DNA of 64,000 nucleotides from Bacillus nitratireducens (GCF_001884135.1 NZ_MAOC01000004.1:84013-148012), one strand, 5' to 3'. Counted from the stretch's first letter, positions 32,236 through 45,121 are shown. The notes: generated from the sequence alone by a model not told the origin. Made by a program: numbers and translations.

Positions 32236-33096
32236 CTATTCCTGAACCGTCACAATAACCCCGTCCATATTATTCCCCGAAATTTCATACTGCTTATTCG
32301 CTGGAACATTCACGTTCATACGACCTGAAACTTTATAATAAGAAACCGTATATTTCTTACCTTCAACCTCAGTTGAAACTTCTTTTTCCTCTTTTAAGAA
32401 GTCCAAATATTCCTCTAACGTAATCTTCTTTTTTTGCATAATTGCGCTATGAGGTAGGCCGACATAACGTATGTGCCACGGCTCATATTGAATGCCCGTA
32501 ATATTACTTTTATTTTTCGGATAACGTAAAACAAACCCGTGCTTCCATACGTTCTCTTCAATCCATTTTCCTTCAGGAGCTTTCTCCATTTTCTTTTGAG
32601 TAGACCCAACGTCGAGTGATAACCCTAAATTATGTTCACTATATCCTGCTGGAAGTGCATAATCAGATCCCATTTCTTTATATAATTTACTTTGTTCTTG
32701 AAAATCTCGGTAACCGCTACTCATTAAGAAATGCTCTACTCCATCTTTCCCAGCTGCATCGACAACGTTCAAAAACTTTTTTACAACACCCTTTGATAAG
32801 CGAAGATTTCTATCAAATATTACATAGCCTCTTACTAATTCACTATTGTGATTTACATTTATAATATCGGACCTAACACTATCTTTTTTAACCGGATAAT
32901 CTTTATTAACTAATAATAGATCACCTTTATAAATTTCTTCTTTTGTCACTTCTACCTTTTCAGTATTCGCAGCTTTTACTTTATTATCTTTTTCTGCAAT
33001 TTTAACGTCGATCTCCTTTTGAAATAATGGTGATATATAAAAGCCTACACATGCTGTACATACTATAAATAGAGAAATAAATACCCACTTTTTCAT
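32236..33096 (-). CDS. VanY-family D-alanyl-D-alanine carboxypeptidase
   Basis: 286 residues with an N-terminal hydrophobic anchor (WVFISLFIVCTACVGFYI) and a peptidase M15B domain. Catalytic motifs: SSGYRDFQEQ (about 127-135), SEHNLGLSLDV with zinc ligands His155 and Asp162, and EPWHIRYVG with Glu205 and His208. The enzyme trims the terminal D-Ala from peptidoglycan pentapeptides on the outer face of the membrane. A C-terminal extension of about 70 residues follows (EEYLDFLKEEKEVSTEVEGKKYTVSYY...). AGGAGG precedes the ATG. It lies 82 bases behind the VanRS-like genes on the same strand, so it is probably their target. No vanH, ligase or vanX gene is present. Confidence 0.9.
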   Translation of the reverse strand: MKKWVFISLFIVCTACVGFYISPLFQKEIDVKIAEKDNKVKAANTEKVEVTKEEIYKGDLLLVNKDYPVKKDSVRSDIINVNHNSELVRGYVIFDRNLRLSKGVVKKFLNVVDAAGKDGVEHFLMSSGYRDFQEQSKLYKEMGSDYALPAGYSEHNLGLSLDVGSTQKKMEKAPEGKWIEENVWKHGFVLRYPKNKSNITGIQYEPWHIRYVGLPHSAIMQKKKITLEEYLDFLKEEKEVSTEVEGKKYTVSYYKVSGRMNVNVPANKQYEISGNNMDGVIVTVQE

Positions 33097-33178
33097 TTCT
33101 AGTTCCTCCTTAACTTAACTTACGTATAGAATAGAAAAAACTATTAAAATAAAAAGTGGGGTAAAGTTTAAATTTTTA

Positions 33179-34285
33179 TTAAATTGTTTCGCTTTCTTCT
33201 TTTGGCAATCTCACTTCAAATATCGTTCTAATAACATCGCTTTCAGCAGAAATCGTACCATCATGCTGCTCGATAATATTTTTTGCGATAAATAGTCCAA
33301 GGCCTGTTCCGCCACGGTCCTCTGTTCTCGATTTATCACCTGTATAAAACACATCAAAAAGATACGGTAAATCTTCTTCTGGAATGCTATCTCCGTAATT
33401 TATAATTTGTACAACAACTTCTTCATTATCGATATACCCATTCATATCAACAAATTGTCCATCGCATCCGTATCGAACGGCATTTGTTAACAAGTTTTCA
33501 AATACTCTAGCTAGCAATTTCCCATCACCATTAATTGGTAAATGAGGATCAACATTCAGCCTAGCTTCTAAATGATGTTTCTCTAATAGCGGATATAATT
33601 CCTCGTCTAACTGTATGAGTAATTCACTTATATCAATTTGCTTTTTATCTAGCTTTAGCATGCCATAATTCATACGTGTAATTTCAAATAGTTCATCAAT
33701 TAAACTTTCCAGTCTTTGCGATTTTGTATATGCAATCGTAGAAAAATGCTTAATTTGTTCCTTCGTTAAATTCTCATCTTTAAGAATTAAATCTAAATAT
33801 CCTAACACAGATGTTAGCGGCGTTCTTAAATCATGAGCTAAGTTAACAATTAACTGGTCTTTACTACTCTCTGCAAAGTCTCCTCGTTCCACTGCTTCTT
33901 TTAATTTTTCACTCGCTACATTAATTTCGCCGGCGATATATCCAAACTCATCATTTGATAAAACGCGAACTTGATTTGTAAAATCCCCATTCGCCAAATG
34001 ATGAATCCCGTCTGAAATTTCATCAAAATACTTTAAATATGGTCTAGTAAGGAAGAAAAAAAACATAATAGACAGAGGGATGAATATAAGTAAAAAGAAA
34101 GTAATATCCCCAATCCCTCTTATAACTGAACGAAATTGAGCTAAAGGATCCTCATAATGCACCGCTAATTTATAGTAAATCCGTAATCCTTCATAAATTA
34201 AATACGTTACACCAGCTGCTAATACCATACTTAACGCAAATAGCATAACCATCTTCGAGCGAAAGCTTCTCATCTTTTTAGCCAT
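33179..34285 (-). CDS. VanS-like sensor histidine kinase
   Basis: 368 residues. Two membrane segments (about 10-30 and 60-80) flank a short extracytoplasmic loop of about 30 residues, followed by a HAMP domain (82-135), the H-box LIVNLAHDLRTPLTSVLGYL with His151, N-box NLLTNAVRYG, and G-boxes GDSIPEEDLPYLFDVFYTGDKSR and GGTGLGLFIAK. The loop size and order resemble VanS of the VanB-unrelated groups and YcbM-type kinases. It overlaps the response regulator gene by eight bases. It likely responds to cell-wall stress and controls the VanY-like gene. Confidence 0.87.
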   Translation of the reverse strand: MAKKMRSFRSKMVMLFALSMVLAAGVTYLIYEGLRIYYKLAVHYEDPLAQFRSVIRGIGDITFFLLIFIPLSIMFFFFLTRPYLKYFDEISDGIHHLANGDFTNQVRVLSNDEFGYIAGEINVASEKLKEAVERGDFAESSKDQLIVNLAHDLRTPLTSVLGYLDLILKDENLTKEQIKHFSTIAYTKSQRLESLIDELFEITRMNYGMLKLDKKQIDISELLIQLDEELYPLLEKHHLEARLNVDPHLPINGDGKLLARVFENLLTNAVRYGCDGQFVDMNGYIDNEEVVVQIINYGDSIPEEDLPYLFDVFYTGDKSRTEDRGGTGLGLFIAKNIIEQHDGTISAESDVIRTIFEVRLPKEESETI

Positions 34286-34976
34286 TGAAAGTATACCCTA
34301 CTCCCCACACTGTTTTTATTAACTTATTCTTTCTTTTATCTTCTCCAAGTTTTTTCCGCAAAGTACGGATATGTACCATAACTGTATTTCCGCCTTCATA
34401 ATAATCATCTGCCCATACTTGCTGGAATATATTTTCCACACTGTACACTTTCTTCGGGTGACTTGCTAATACATATAAAATATCAAATTCTTTTGGTGTT
34501 AATTCAATTGGCTCTCCGTACACATTTACTGTTCGGCGCTCAGGATCAATAACAATTCCACCAATTTCCAAAGCAGATTTACTCTCTTCTATTTTCGGCT
34601 GATTTAACGTAAGAAATCGGCGTAGTTGTGCATTTACGCGGGCAACTAATTCAATCGGTGTAAAAGGCTTCGTCATATAATCATCTGCGCCTAATACAAG
34701 ACCTGTCACCTTATCAAAATCAGATGTTTTCGCACTTAAGAAAATGATTGGCATATGATGTTTTGCGCGAATTTGGCGCGTCACTTCATAACCATCCATT
34801 TTCGGCATCATAATATCTAAGACCACTAATTCGATTGGCTGCGTTTGAATAATATGCATGGCTTCTTCTCCATCAGCTGCTTTAACGACGTGGTACCCTT
34901 CTTTTTCTAAATGTATCTCTATTAAATCAGCAATTTCTGCCTCATCATCTGCTATTAAAATTGAAATGTTCTTCAT
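34278..34976 (-). CDS. VanR-like OmpR-family response regulator
   Basis: 232 residues. Receiver domain with D10-D11 (IADDEAE), phospho-acceptor Asp54 (VVLDIMMPKMDG), FLSAKTS and YMTKPF, then an OmpR-type winged helix (ELTPKEFDILYVLASHPKKVYSVENIFQQVWADDYYEGGNTVMVHIRTLRKKLGEDKRKNKLIKTVWGVGYTFNG). The domain order and the VWADDYYEGGNTVMVHIRTLRKKLGE stretch are VanR-like. GGGGGAG precedes the ATG. Its upstream region is only 54 bases and contains a short repeat element after menC, so the promoter is probably within or just beyond that element. Confidence 0.9.
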   Translation of the reverse strand: MKNISILIADDEAEIADLIEIHLEKEGYHVVKAADGEEAMHIIQTQPIELVVLDIMMPKMDGYEVTRQIRAKHHMPIIFLSAKTSDFDKVTGLVLGADDYMTKPFTPIELVARVNAQLRRFLTLNQPKIEESKSALEIGGIVIDPERRTVNVYGEPIELTPKEFDILYVLASHPKKVYSVENIFQQVWADDYYEGGNTVMVHIRTLRKKLGEDKRKNKLIKTVWGVGYTFNG

Positions 34977-34987
34977 TTTACTCCCCC

Positions 34988-35032
34988 TTTTATCCCGCTA
35001 TTTGCGGGTATCCTGATTAAGGATTAGATTCA
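34988..35032 (-). repeat. Very short copy of the structured intergenic repeat
   Basis: On the minus strand it runs from the menC TGA through CTTAATCAG and then directly into CCCGCAAATAGCGGGATAA, that is, the two ends of the 159-bp element joined. The 3' part forms a CCCGC/GCGGG hairpin. Confidence 0.55.
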
Positions 35033-36136
35033 CCTCTCCAAAATAATCCGCTGCTTCGTGATTTCCGCCAGCCTTCCGCGATCTACTTCATACTCAGCTT
35101 CAACGCTTTGCGGTACAATCACTTTCCCGCTCTCAAGCATCACTTCTGGCGAAATAATATCCCTCTTCCAATGTCGGCTAGAGGCAGATATATCACCTGG
35201 AATCGTAAAGTTTGGCAGTGAAGCAAGCGCAACATTTTGTGCACGTGAGATTCCCATCTCCACCATACCGCCGCACCAAACAGGTATGTTATGCTCCATA
35301 CAATAATTATGGATTTGAACCGATTCTGTTAATCCACCCACTCGCCCTGGTTTAATATTAACGATGCGGCAACTGCCAAGCGTAATCGCAACACGTGCAT
35401 CTTCTAGACTGTGGATACTTTCATCTAAACAAATCGGTGTTTCCATTTTCCTTTGCAACTGTGCATGATCAAGAAAATCATAATCCGCTAACGGTTGTTC
35501 AATCATCATCAATTGAAATTCATCTAATCGTTTCACCCTCTCTGTATCCGCTAATGTATACGCTGAATTTGCATCAGCCATTAACGGAATACTTGGGAAC
35601 TCTTTACGAATTTCTTCCAATAACTCGTAATCATGCTCTGGCTTTATTTTCACTTTAAAACGCTCATATCCTTCTTCTGCATACTTCTCGATTTGTTTTA
35701 ACATAATCGGAATTGTACTGATACCAATCACAACGCCTACTTCAATTTCAGTCCTAGTTCCGCCAAGTAATGTCGCTAATGACTTCTTTTGACGTTTTGC
35801 ATATAAATCCCAAACAGCCCCTTCGATCCCCGCCTTTGCCATTCTGTTTCTCTTTATATGCTGGAACAAACCTGGCACTTCATTCGGATGAGAAATCTCC
35901 GCCTTTAATAAATCCGGTATTAAAAAATCTTGTATTACATGCAGCGCTGTCTTCACTGTTTCTTCCGTATACCACGGCTCAGAGAATGCAACGACTTCGC
36001 CAAATCCAATGTGCCCGTCTGTATCTTCTAATTCAATGACGATACTCTCACGCTTTTCGTAAGTCCCGTAGCTCGCAGTAAACGGGATTACGAGTGGCAT
36101 TTCCGTTATATGAAGTGTCGCTTTTTTTATTTCCAC
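35030..36136 (-). CDS. menC: o-Succinylbenzoate synthase
   Basis: 368 residues, enolase superfamily. It dehydrates SHCHC to 2-succinylbenzoate in menaquinone synthesis. Visible features: N-terminal capping domain (ITEMPLVIPFTASYGTYEKRESIVIEL), the K-x-K catalytic motif (RFKVKIKPEHD), the metal ligands Asp in MADANSAY, Glu in MMIEQPL and Asp in CLDESI, and the second catalytic Lys in IVNIKPGRVGG. The length fits the Bacillus MenC group. It is the last gene of the menFDHBEC operon, with menE ending right before its start (no gap). Confidence 0.93.
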   Translation of the reverse strand: MEIKKATLHITEMPLVIPFTASYGTYEKRESIVIELEDTDGHIGFGEVVAFSEPWYTEETVKTALHVIQDFLIPDLLKAEISHPNEVPGLFQHIKRNRMAKAGIEGAVWDLYAKRQKKSLATLLGGTRTEIEVGVVIGISTIPIMLKQIEKYAEEGYERFKVKIKPEHDYELLEEIRKEFPSIPLMADANSAYTLADTERVKRLDEFQLMMIEQPLADYDFLDHAQLQRKMETPICLDESIHSLEDARVAITLGSCRIVNIKPGRVGGLTESVQIHNYCMEHNIPVWCGGMVEMGISRAQNVALASLPNFTIPGDISASSRHWKRDIISPEVMLESGKVIVPQSVEAEYEVDRGRLAEITKQRIILER

Positions 36137-37582
36137 TTACATCTCCTCCACTAATTGTCTTAACTCTCGTCTTAACAATTTTTTCGAAGCATTTCGTGGT
36201 AATTCCTCTAAGAAACACGCTTTCTTCGGCACTTTATATTTCGCTAATTTCTCCTCGCAAAAATGAAGGATTTCTTCTTCTGTTATTTCTCCACTTTTTA
36301 CAACAAAGGCAGCGGGTACTTGTCCCCATTTATCGTCAGTCATACCGACAACACCGGCTTCCACCACCATCGGATGAGAAAGCAACACTTCTTCAATTTG
36401 AGCCGGGTATATATTTTCTCCGCCAGAAATAATTAAATCACTGCGGCGATCTAATACGTATAAAAATCCTTCTTCATCTAAATAACCGAGGTCGCCAGTG
36501 TGAAGCCATCCATTTTGAATTGTTTCGCGCGTCGCATCTTCACGGTTAAAGTAACCACCTGTTACGTTTGGTCCTTTTACTACAATTTCGCCTTCCGCAA
36601 ACGGCGGTACTACTACGCCATCTTTTTCAATACGAAGTTGGCACTGAAATAGTGGTTTCCCGGCTGATCCTACTTTCGTTAACATGTAATCTGCGGATAA
36701 CGTACAAATTTGCGACGACGTTTCTGTCATACCATACGTTTGATACACAGGAATTCCTTTTTCTACACATGTTTCTAGTAGGGGTTTCGGGGCTGGTCCT
36801 CCGCCAAGTAACATGCATCGTAAAGAAGATGGATATGTCTCTCCTCCAAGTCTCTCTAATAAATCAGTTAACATTTTAGAAACGACAGAAATGATTGTAA
36901 CACCTCTCGTTTGAAGTGCTTTATGAATAAAATCAGCATCATATTTCGGAACGAGTAAAATGCGCATTCCGTACATAACATTTTTCATTAAAAGAGATAA
37001 CCCACCAACGTGGAACATCGGCATACAAGCTAGCCAGCAATCATCATCTCGAAGCCCTAAATTAAGCGAAGAACCGACTGCGCTTGCCCAGTGATTGCCG
37101 TACGTTAAAATAACGCCTTTCGGCTTCCCTGTCGTCCCTGACGTATAAATAATTGTCATCGCTTCTTCTAAAGAGAATTCTTCTTGTATATAGGCTTCCG
37201 CCTTCGGTCCCTTCATCATTTCAGCAAATGAATAGACGGCAGCACCCTGAGCTTCAAAATCTTGATCCGTCACTAAGCACATAACTTCAGCATCATCCAT
37301 TTGCCAAAGTAGCTCTTCTCTTGAAAGACGCGTATTTAAAAGTACAGCTACTGCACCTACATAAGATAGGGCGTGAATAACTGTAATCATCTCCATACCA
37401 TTTTTCATCAGAACAGCCACCTTTTGCCCACGCTTCACTCCTACATGCGTGAGGTGTTCACAAACAGATACTACTTTTTCATGCAGCTGCATAAAAGTAA
37501 CCTTTTCATCCTCTATTTCAATTGCAGTGCGATCTGGTGTTAAAAATGTACGTTGCATTAACCAATTTGGCATCGTCTCCAT
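36137..37582 (-). CDS. menE: 2-Succinylbenzoate-CoA ligase
   Basis: 481 residues, adenylate-forming ANL superfamily. The P-loop [23 protein letters not shown], the A5 motif [10 protein letters not shown]7 [17 protein letters not shown]8 [24 protein letters not shown] and the catalytic lysine in [14 protein letters not shown] are all present. It activates o-succinylbenzoate to its CoA thioester. I use the ATG at 37582, with AGGAG eight bases upstream; a GTG one codon earlier is possible. It is separated from menB by a 120-base gap with a hairpin. Confidence 0.93.
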   Translation of the reverse strand: METMPNWLMQRTFLTPDRTAIEIEDEKVTFMQLHEKVVSVCEHLTHVGVKRGQKVAVLMKNGMEMITVIHALSYVGAVAVLLNTRLSREELLWQMDDAEVMCLVTDQDFEAQGAAVYSFAEMMKGPKAEAYIQEEFSLEEAMTIIYTSGTTGKPKGVILTYGNHWASAVGSSLNLGLRDDDCWLACMPMFHVGGLSLLMKNVMYGMRILLVPKYDADFIHKALQTRGVTIISVVSKMLTDLLERLGGETYPSSLRCMLLGGGPAPKPLLETCVEKGIPVYQTYGMTETSSQICTLSADYMLTKVGSAGKPLFQCQLRIEKDGVVVPPFAEGEIVVKGPNVTGGYFNREDATRETIQNGWLHTGDLGYLDEEGFLYVLDRRSDLIISGGENIYPAQIEEVLLSHPMVVEAGVVGMTDDKWGQVPAAFVVKSGEITEEEILHFCEEKLAKYKVPKKACFLEELPRNASKKLLRRELRQLVEEM

Positions 37583-37606
37583 CACTCATTCTCCTTTCAT
37601 GAAAGA

Positions 37607-37635
37607 AAGAGACTTGATATGACATCAAGTCTCTT
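37607..37635 (-). terminator. Hairpin between menB and menE
   Basis: AAGAGACTTGAT pairs with ATCAAGTCTCTT around a five-base loop, followed on the minus strand by TCTTTC. The T tract is broken, so it is a partial terminator or processing site that may lower menE-menC expression relative to menB. Confidence 0.6.
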
Positions 37636-37704
37636 AGTTGTTTTGTTTCCGGTTTGATCTTTTGGTCGCGACTCACATTGCGTGCGAGCCGCTTCCGCTT
37701 TTGA

Positions 37705-38523
37705 TCACGGGAAACGAGGGAATTGACCGAAGTCCGGACTGCGTTTTTCTTTGAACGCGTCGCGACCTTCTTTTGCTTCGTCAGTTGTATAGTACAATAA
37801 CGTTGCATCTCCAGCTAGTTGTTGAATACCAGCTAGACCGTCTGTGTCTGCGTTGAATGCAGCTTTTAGGAAACGAAGTGCCATTGGGCTGTTTGCTAAG
37901 ATTTCTTGTGCCCATTGTACTGTTTCTGCTTCAAGCTCTTCTAATGGTACTACTGTGTTTACTAAGCCCATATCAAGCGCTTCTTGTGCGCTGTATTGAC
38001 GGCATAGGTACCAAATTTCGCGAGCTTTCTTGTGGCCTACCATACGAGCTAAGTAACCAGCTCCGTATCCACCGTCAAAGCTTCCTACTTTAGGACCAGT
38101 TTGTCCGAATACAGCGTTGTCTGCAGCGATTGTTAAGTCACATACGATATGAAGTACGTGTCCACCACCGATTGCATAACCTGCTACCATTGCGATAACT
38201 GGTTTAGGAATTGCGCGAATTAGACGTTGTAAGTCTAATACGTTTAAACGAGGGATTTGGTCGTCACCTACATATCCACCATGACCGCGAACTTTTTGGT
38301 CGCCGCCAGAACAGAATGCACGTCCACCTTCACCTGTTAAAATGATAACGCCAACATTTGTATCATCACGAGCGTGTGCAAAAGCATTGATTAACTCCAT
38401 TACCGTTTTAGGACGGAATGCGTTATGTACTTCAGGGCGGTTAATCGAAATCTTTGCGATACCATTGTATGTTGAATAAATAATATCTTCGTAATTGCCT
38501 TCTTTTACCCATTCAATAGCCAT
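37705..38523 (-). CDS. menB: 1,4-Dihydroxy-2-naphthoyl-CoA synthase
   Basis: 272 residues, crotonase superfamily. It closes the naphthoquinone ring from OSB-CoA. Features: [20 protein letters not shown], the first oxyanion loop [61 protein letters not shown] with the second oxyanion glycine and catalytic Asp, and the C-terminal [24 protein letters not shown] typical of MenB. AGGAGG precedes the ATG. Confidence 0.96.
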   Translation of the reverse strand: MAIEWVKEGNYEDIIYSTYNGIAKISINRPEVHNAFRPKTVMELINAFAHARDDTNVGVIILTGEGGRAFCSGGDQKVRGHGGYVGDDQIPRLNVLDLQRLIRAIPKPVIAMVAGYAIGGGHVLHIVCDLTIAADNAVFGQTGPKVGSFDGGYGAGYLARMVGHKKAREIWYLCRQYSAQEALDMGLVNTVVPLEELEAETVQWAQEILANSPMALRFLKAAFNADTDGLAGIQQLAGDATLLYYTTDEAKEGRDAFKEKRSPDFGQFPRFP

Positions 38524-38591
38524 TACTATTACCTCCTTTTATATTTCTGATCTCCTCTATAAGTGCAACTTCCTTCTTGCTGAAAAAAGCA

Positions 38592-42546
<3,955 letters not shown>

Positions 42547-42596
42547 AATTGTCTCCCCCCTATGGGCGAAAAATAGTCATAATTACGCTTGATTTT

Positions 42597-42626
42597 AAGA
42601 TACACCTCAAACGAAAGGCCTGTCAA
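42597..42626 (-). promoter_or_regulatory. menF promoter
   Basis: On the minus strand TTGACA (42626-42621), 18 bases, TATCTT (42602-42597). The -35 is part of the 12-bp repeat TGTCAACGTTTA (42621-42632). Confidence 0.6.
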
Positions 42627-42680
42627 CGTTTAGCATTTCTGAGAAATTCACCTTCTCTTCCTAGAAAATAAACGTTGACA
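42621..42680. promoter_or_regulatory. Inverted repeat containing both -35 elements of menF and menA
   Basis: TGTCAACGTTTA (42621-42632) and TAAACGTTGACA (42669-42680) are exact reverse complements, 36 bases apart. Each includes a TTGACA -35 and the AACGTT palindrome. This could be a paired site for a shared regulator. Confidence 0.6.
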
Positions 42681-42703
42681 CTAAATGATGCTTTTTCTAC
42701 ACT
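42675..42703 (+). promoter_or_regulatory. menA promoter
   Basis: TTGACA (42675-42680), 17 bases, TACACT (42698-42703), about 38 bases upstream of the menA ATG. Confidence 0.7.
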
Positions 42704-42740
42704 TAATTGTGTACAATATGTGACCTAAGGAGGATTCAAC

Positions 42741-43694
42741 ATGGAAATGAACGTCGAAACGAATTCCTCTCCTACGGCGCCAAAGCCAAGTAAACAAACA
42801 GGCTGGCGCATTTGGTGGAGTTTATTACGTCCCCATACATTAACAGCAGCTTTCGTTCCTGTTTTCATCGGAACAGCGTATGCGATGCAGGTCGGAGGTA
42901 TAAATCAAATACATCTCCCTCTTTTCCTTATAATGCTTCTTGCTTGTCTTCTCATTCAAGCAGCAACGAACATGTTTAATGAATACTTTGATTATAAAAG
43001 AGGGCTCGATCACGAAGGTTCAGTTGGCATCGGCGGCGCTATCGTTCGCGATGGCATTCAGCCAAAAACAGTGCTTAACTTAGCATTTGGATTTTTCGGC
43101 ATCGCAATACTATTAGGTGTTTATATTTGTATGAATTCTAGCTGGTGGCTTGCTGCAATCGGTCTTGTTTGTATGGCCGTTGCTTATCTTTATACAGGTG
43201 GCCCACTTCCAATTGCATATACACCATTTGGAGAGTTAACAGCCGGATTATTTATGGGTGTCATTATTATTGGGATTTCATTCTTTATTCAAACTGGAAC
43301 TGTAACATCAGAAGTCATTTTACTATCTATTCCAAGCTCCATTTTAATTGGTGCGATCTTACTAGCTAATAACATTCGTGACTTGGATGGCGATAAAGAA
43401 AACGGGCGTAAAACGTTAGCAATTCTCGTTGGACGCGAAAGAGCCGTTGGTGTACTTGCCTCTATGTTCATCGTATCCTACATTTGGACAATCGCATTAA
43501 TCATCGTTAACATCGTATCACCATGGATGCTTATCGTATTCTTAAGTGCACCGAAAGCATTTAAAGCGACGAAAGGCTTTATCGGCAAAAGCATTCCAAT
43601 GGAAATGGTACCTGCGATGATTTCAACAGCAAAAACAAATACAATTTTCGGTTTCCTAATGGGAATCGGATTATTGCTTGGATACTTCCTATAA
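42741..43694 (+). CDS. menA: 1,4-Dihydroxy-2-naphthoate polyprenyltransferase
   Basis: 317 residues, UbiA family, with about eight or nine membrane helices. The first Asp-rich motif is NMFNEYFDYKRGLDHEG and the second DLDGDKENGRKTLAILVGRE; both bind Mg-diphosphate. It attaches the prenyl chain to DHNA at the membrane to give demethylmenaquinone. AGGAGG precedes the ATG. It is divergent from menF. Its stop codon TAA is the first part of an intact structured repeat (43691-43849). Confidence 0.95.
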   Translation: MEMNVETNSSPTAPKPSKQTGWRIWWSLLRPHTLTAAFVPVFIGTAYAMQVGGINQIHLPLFLIMLLACLLIQAATNMFNEYFDYKRGLDHEGSVGIGGAIVRDGIQPKTVLNLAFGFFGIAILLGVYICMNSSWWLAAIGLVCMAVAYLYTGGPLPIAYTPFGELTAGLFMGVIIIGISFFIQTGTVTSEVILLSIPSSILIGAILLANNIRDLDGDKENGRKTLAILVGRERAVGVLASMFIVSYIWTIALIIVNIVSPWMLIVFLSAPKAFKATKGFIGKSIPMEMVPAMISTAKTNTIFGFLMGIGLLLGYFL

Positions 43695-43849
43695 AGTGAA
43701 ACTTTAATCAGTGGGGGTTTTGTTCATCCCCACTGATTATTAGCCCTTCACCAATCGGGCGTTTACGGGCAGCAGGGCTCCCACCTAACTTCTTTGCTCC
43801 AGCCAAATTTTAAGGTGGGAGTTTTACTGCCCAGCAAATAGCTGGATAG
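43691..43849 (+). repeat. Structured intergenic repeat, full copy A (bcr-family-like)
   Basis: About 159 bp, beginning ATAAAGTGAAACTTTAATCA and ending CAGCAAATAGCTGGATA. It is closely similar over its whole length to 62177-62335. It holds a 5' stem (ATCAGTGGGG with CCCCACTGAT), a middle stem (CTCCCACCT with AGGTGGGAG) and a 3' stem (CCAGC with GCTGG). The length and structure fit the B. cereus-group bcr repeats, probably bcr1; that name is from memory and unchecked. It supplies the menA stop codon. Confidence 0.8.
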
Positions 43850-43880
43850 AAAGGAGCTGCTTACGCAGCTCCTTTTTTTA
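43850..43880 (+). terminator. Terminator after copy A
   Basis: AAGGAGCTGC-TTAC-GCAGCTCCTT followed by TTTTT, directly after the repeat element. Confidence 0.92.
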
Positions 43881-43973
43881 TATACCAACTTCTAAGCTGA
43901 AATTCATCTCATAATTCCCACCTCCAACGCTCATACTATGTAAAGAAACTGAATTGTAGGAAGGTGGACGACT

Positions 43974-44705
43974 ATGTTAACTCCACAACAAATAAATCAA
44001 TTTAAATCTATTTTAGAAAAACAACAGCAAGAAGTTGAACAAACAATACAAACTCATGAGAATACAGATCGTGCTTCTGAACGTGATTCAGTAGGAGAAT
44101 TGTCTAGCTATGACAACCATCCAGGTGATATGGCTACAGAATTGTACGAACGTGAGAAAGATTTCGGTCTCATCGAATTTTGGCATAAACAACTAGAAGA
44201 TACGAAACATGCCCTACAAAAAATTGAGGCTGGTACGTACGGTATTTGCGAAGTGTCTGGTGAGGAAATTCCGTTCGAAAGATTAGAAGCAATGCCGACT
44301 GCTACAACGTGTATACAGCACACTACAAATAAATTGGATATGAACACCCGACCAGTTGAAGAAGAGGTGTTGGCTCCTTCGTTTCATAAGCACGACGAAG
44401 ATCATTCTGTAGAGTACGATGCTGAAGATGCATGGCAAGACGTCGCAAATTACGGAACGTCTGAAACTCCATCTGATTTAGAAAGACAAGATTCAAAAAA
44501 CTATAATGGCATGTACGTAAATAGTGAAGAGAATGTAGGCTTCGTTGAGGATTTTGAAAACTTTATTGGTACGGATATGTATGGCAAAAACCCACAAGTT
44601 TTCGCTACAGAGGAACATGAAGAATATGAGCAAATGCTTGATGACTTTGAAGAACGTACTTTTAAAGGTGAATTATCTTCAAATGAATCTAGCTCCAAAG
44701 AATAA
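43974..44705 (+). CDS. yteA: YteA-family DksA/TraR-like sporulation protein
   Basis: 243 residues. N-terminal coiled coil (QFKSILEKQQQEVEQTIQTHEN), the family motif SVGELSSYDNHPGDMATELYEREKDFGL, then a degenerate DksA-type C4 zinc finger: YGICEVSGEEIPFERLEAMPTATTCIQH, where only two of the four cysteines remain (C-x-x-S and C-x-x-H). An acidic C-terminal tail of about 110 residues follows. DksA-like proteins act on RNA polymerase; the YteA group is expressed in sporulation, but its target is not known to me. GGAAGGTGG precedes the ATG. It is monocistronic. Confidence 0.85.
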   Translation: MLTPQQINQFKSILEKQQQEVEQTIQTHENTDRASERDSVGELSSYDNHPGDMATELYEREKDFGLIEFWHKQLEDTKHALQKIEAGTYGICEVSGEEIPFERLEAMPTATTCIQHTTNKLDMNTRPVEEEVLAPSFHKHDEDHSVEYDAEDAWQDVANYGTSETPSDLERQDSKNYNGMYVNSEENVGFVEDFENFIGTDMYGKNPQVFATEEHEEYEQMLDDFEERTFKGELSSNESSSKE

Positions 44706-44738
44706 AAAAAGCATTCCGAAATTCGGAATGCTTTTTAT
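44705..44738. terminator. Bidirectional terminator yteA/cspD
   Basis: AAAAAGCATTCCGAA and TTCGGAATGCTTTTT form a 15-bp stem between convergent genes. Confidence 0.92.
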
Positions 44739-44748
44739 CGTTAGCTAA

Positions 44749-44949
44749 TTAGTTTTTTGTAACGTTAGCTGCTTGTGGTCCGCGGTTGCCTTCAACGATT
44801 TCGAAAGAAACTTCTTGACCTTCTTCTAAAGTTTTGAATCCGTCGCCTTGAATAGCTGAGAAATGTACGAATACGTCTTCTCCGCCTTCAACTTCGATGA
44901 AACCGAAACCTTTTTCGCCGTTAAACCATTTAACTTTACCTGTTTGCAT
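44749..44949 (-). CDS. cspD: Cold shock protein CspD
   Basis: 66 residues, a single cold-shock OB-fold domain. RNP1 [20 protein letters not shown] and RNP2 DVFVHFSAI are intact, as are [26 protein letters not shown]. The start MQTGKVKWF matches the CspD type rather than CspA/CspB. It binds single-stranded RNA and DNA as a chaperone. GGAGG precedes the ATG. It has a long leader of about 135 bases and a promoter at 45093-45121, typical of csp genes controlled at the mRNA level. Confidence 0.95.
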   Translation of the reverse strand: MQTGKVKWFNGEKGFGFIEVEGGEDVFVHFSAIQGDGFKTLEEGQEVSFEIVEGNRGPQAANVTKN

Positions 44950-45121
44950 GTCATGTACCTCCTAAATAAAAATGAAACTATGAATCCACATGAAAAGGTG
45001 GATATAAAGGACATGAATGTATAACAAGCTTACAGCCTTTAATTCAACGTGCTTTATTTCCGTACCACATTATGTAGCTCAATAGTGACTTCACTATATC
45101 ACGCTCAATCCAAAACGTCAA
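44950..45121 (-). promoter_or_regulatory. cspD promoter and long 5' leader
   Basis: On the minus strand TTGACG (45121-45116), 17 bases, TATAGT (45098-45093). Transcription would start near 45086, leaving a leader of about 135 bases that contains a TCCAC/GTGGA hairpin at 44985-45002. Such leaders carry cold-responsive structure in other csp genes. Confidence 0.65.

Noticed and set aside
32236-34976. Complete vancomycin-resistance operon
   Set aside because: Only regulator-like and VanY-like genes are present; vanH, the D-Ala-D-Lac ligase and vanX are absent.
37518-37808. Minus-strand frame across the menB-menE gap
   Set aside because: Overlaps the ends of menB and menE in another frame, with low-complexity charged content and no ribosome site.
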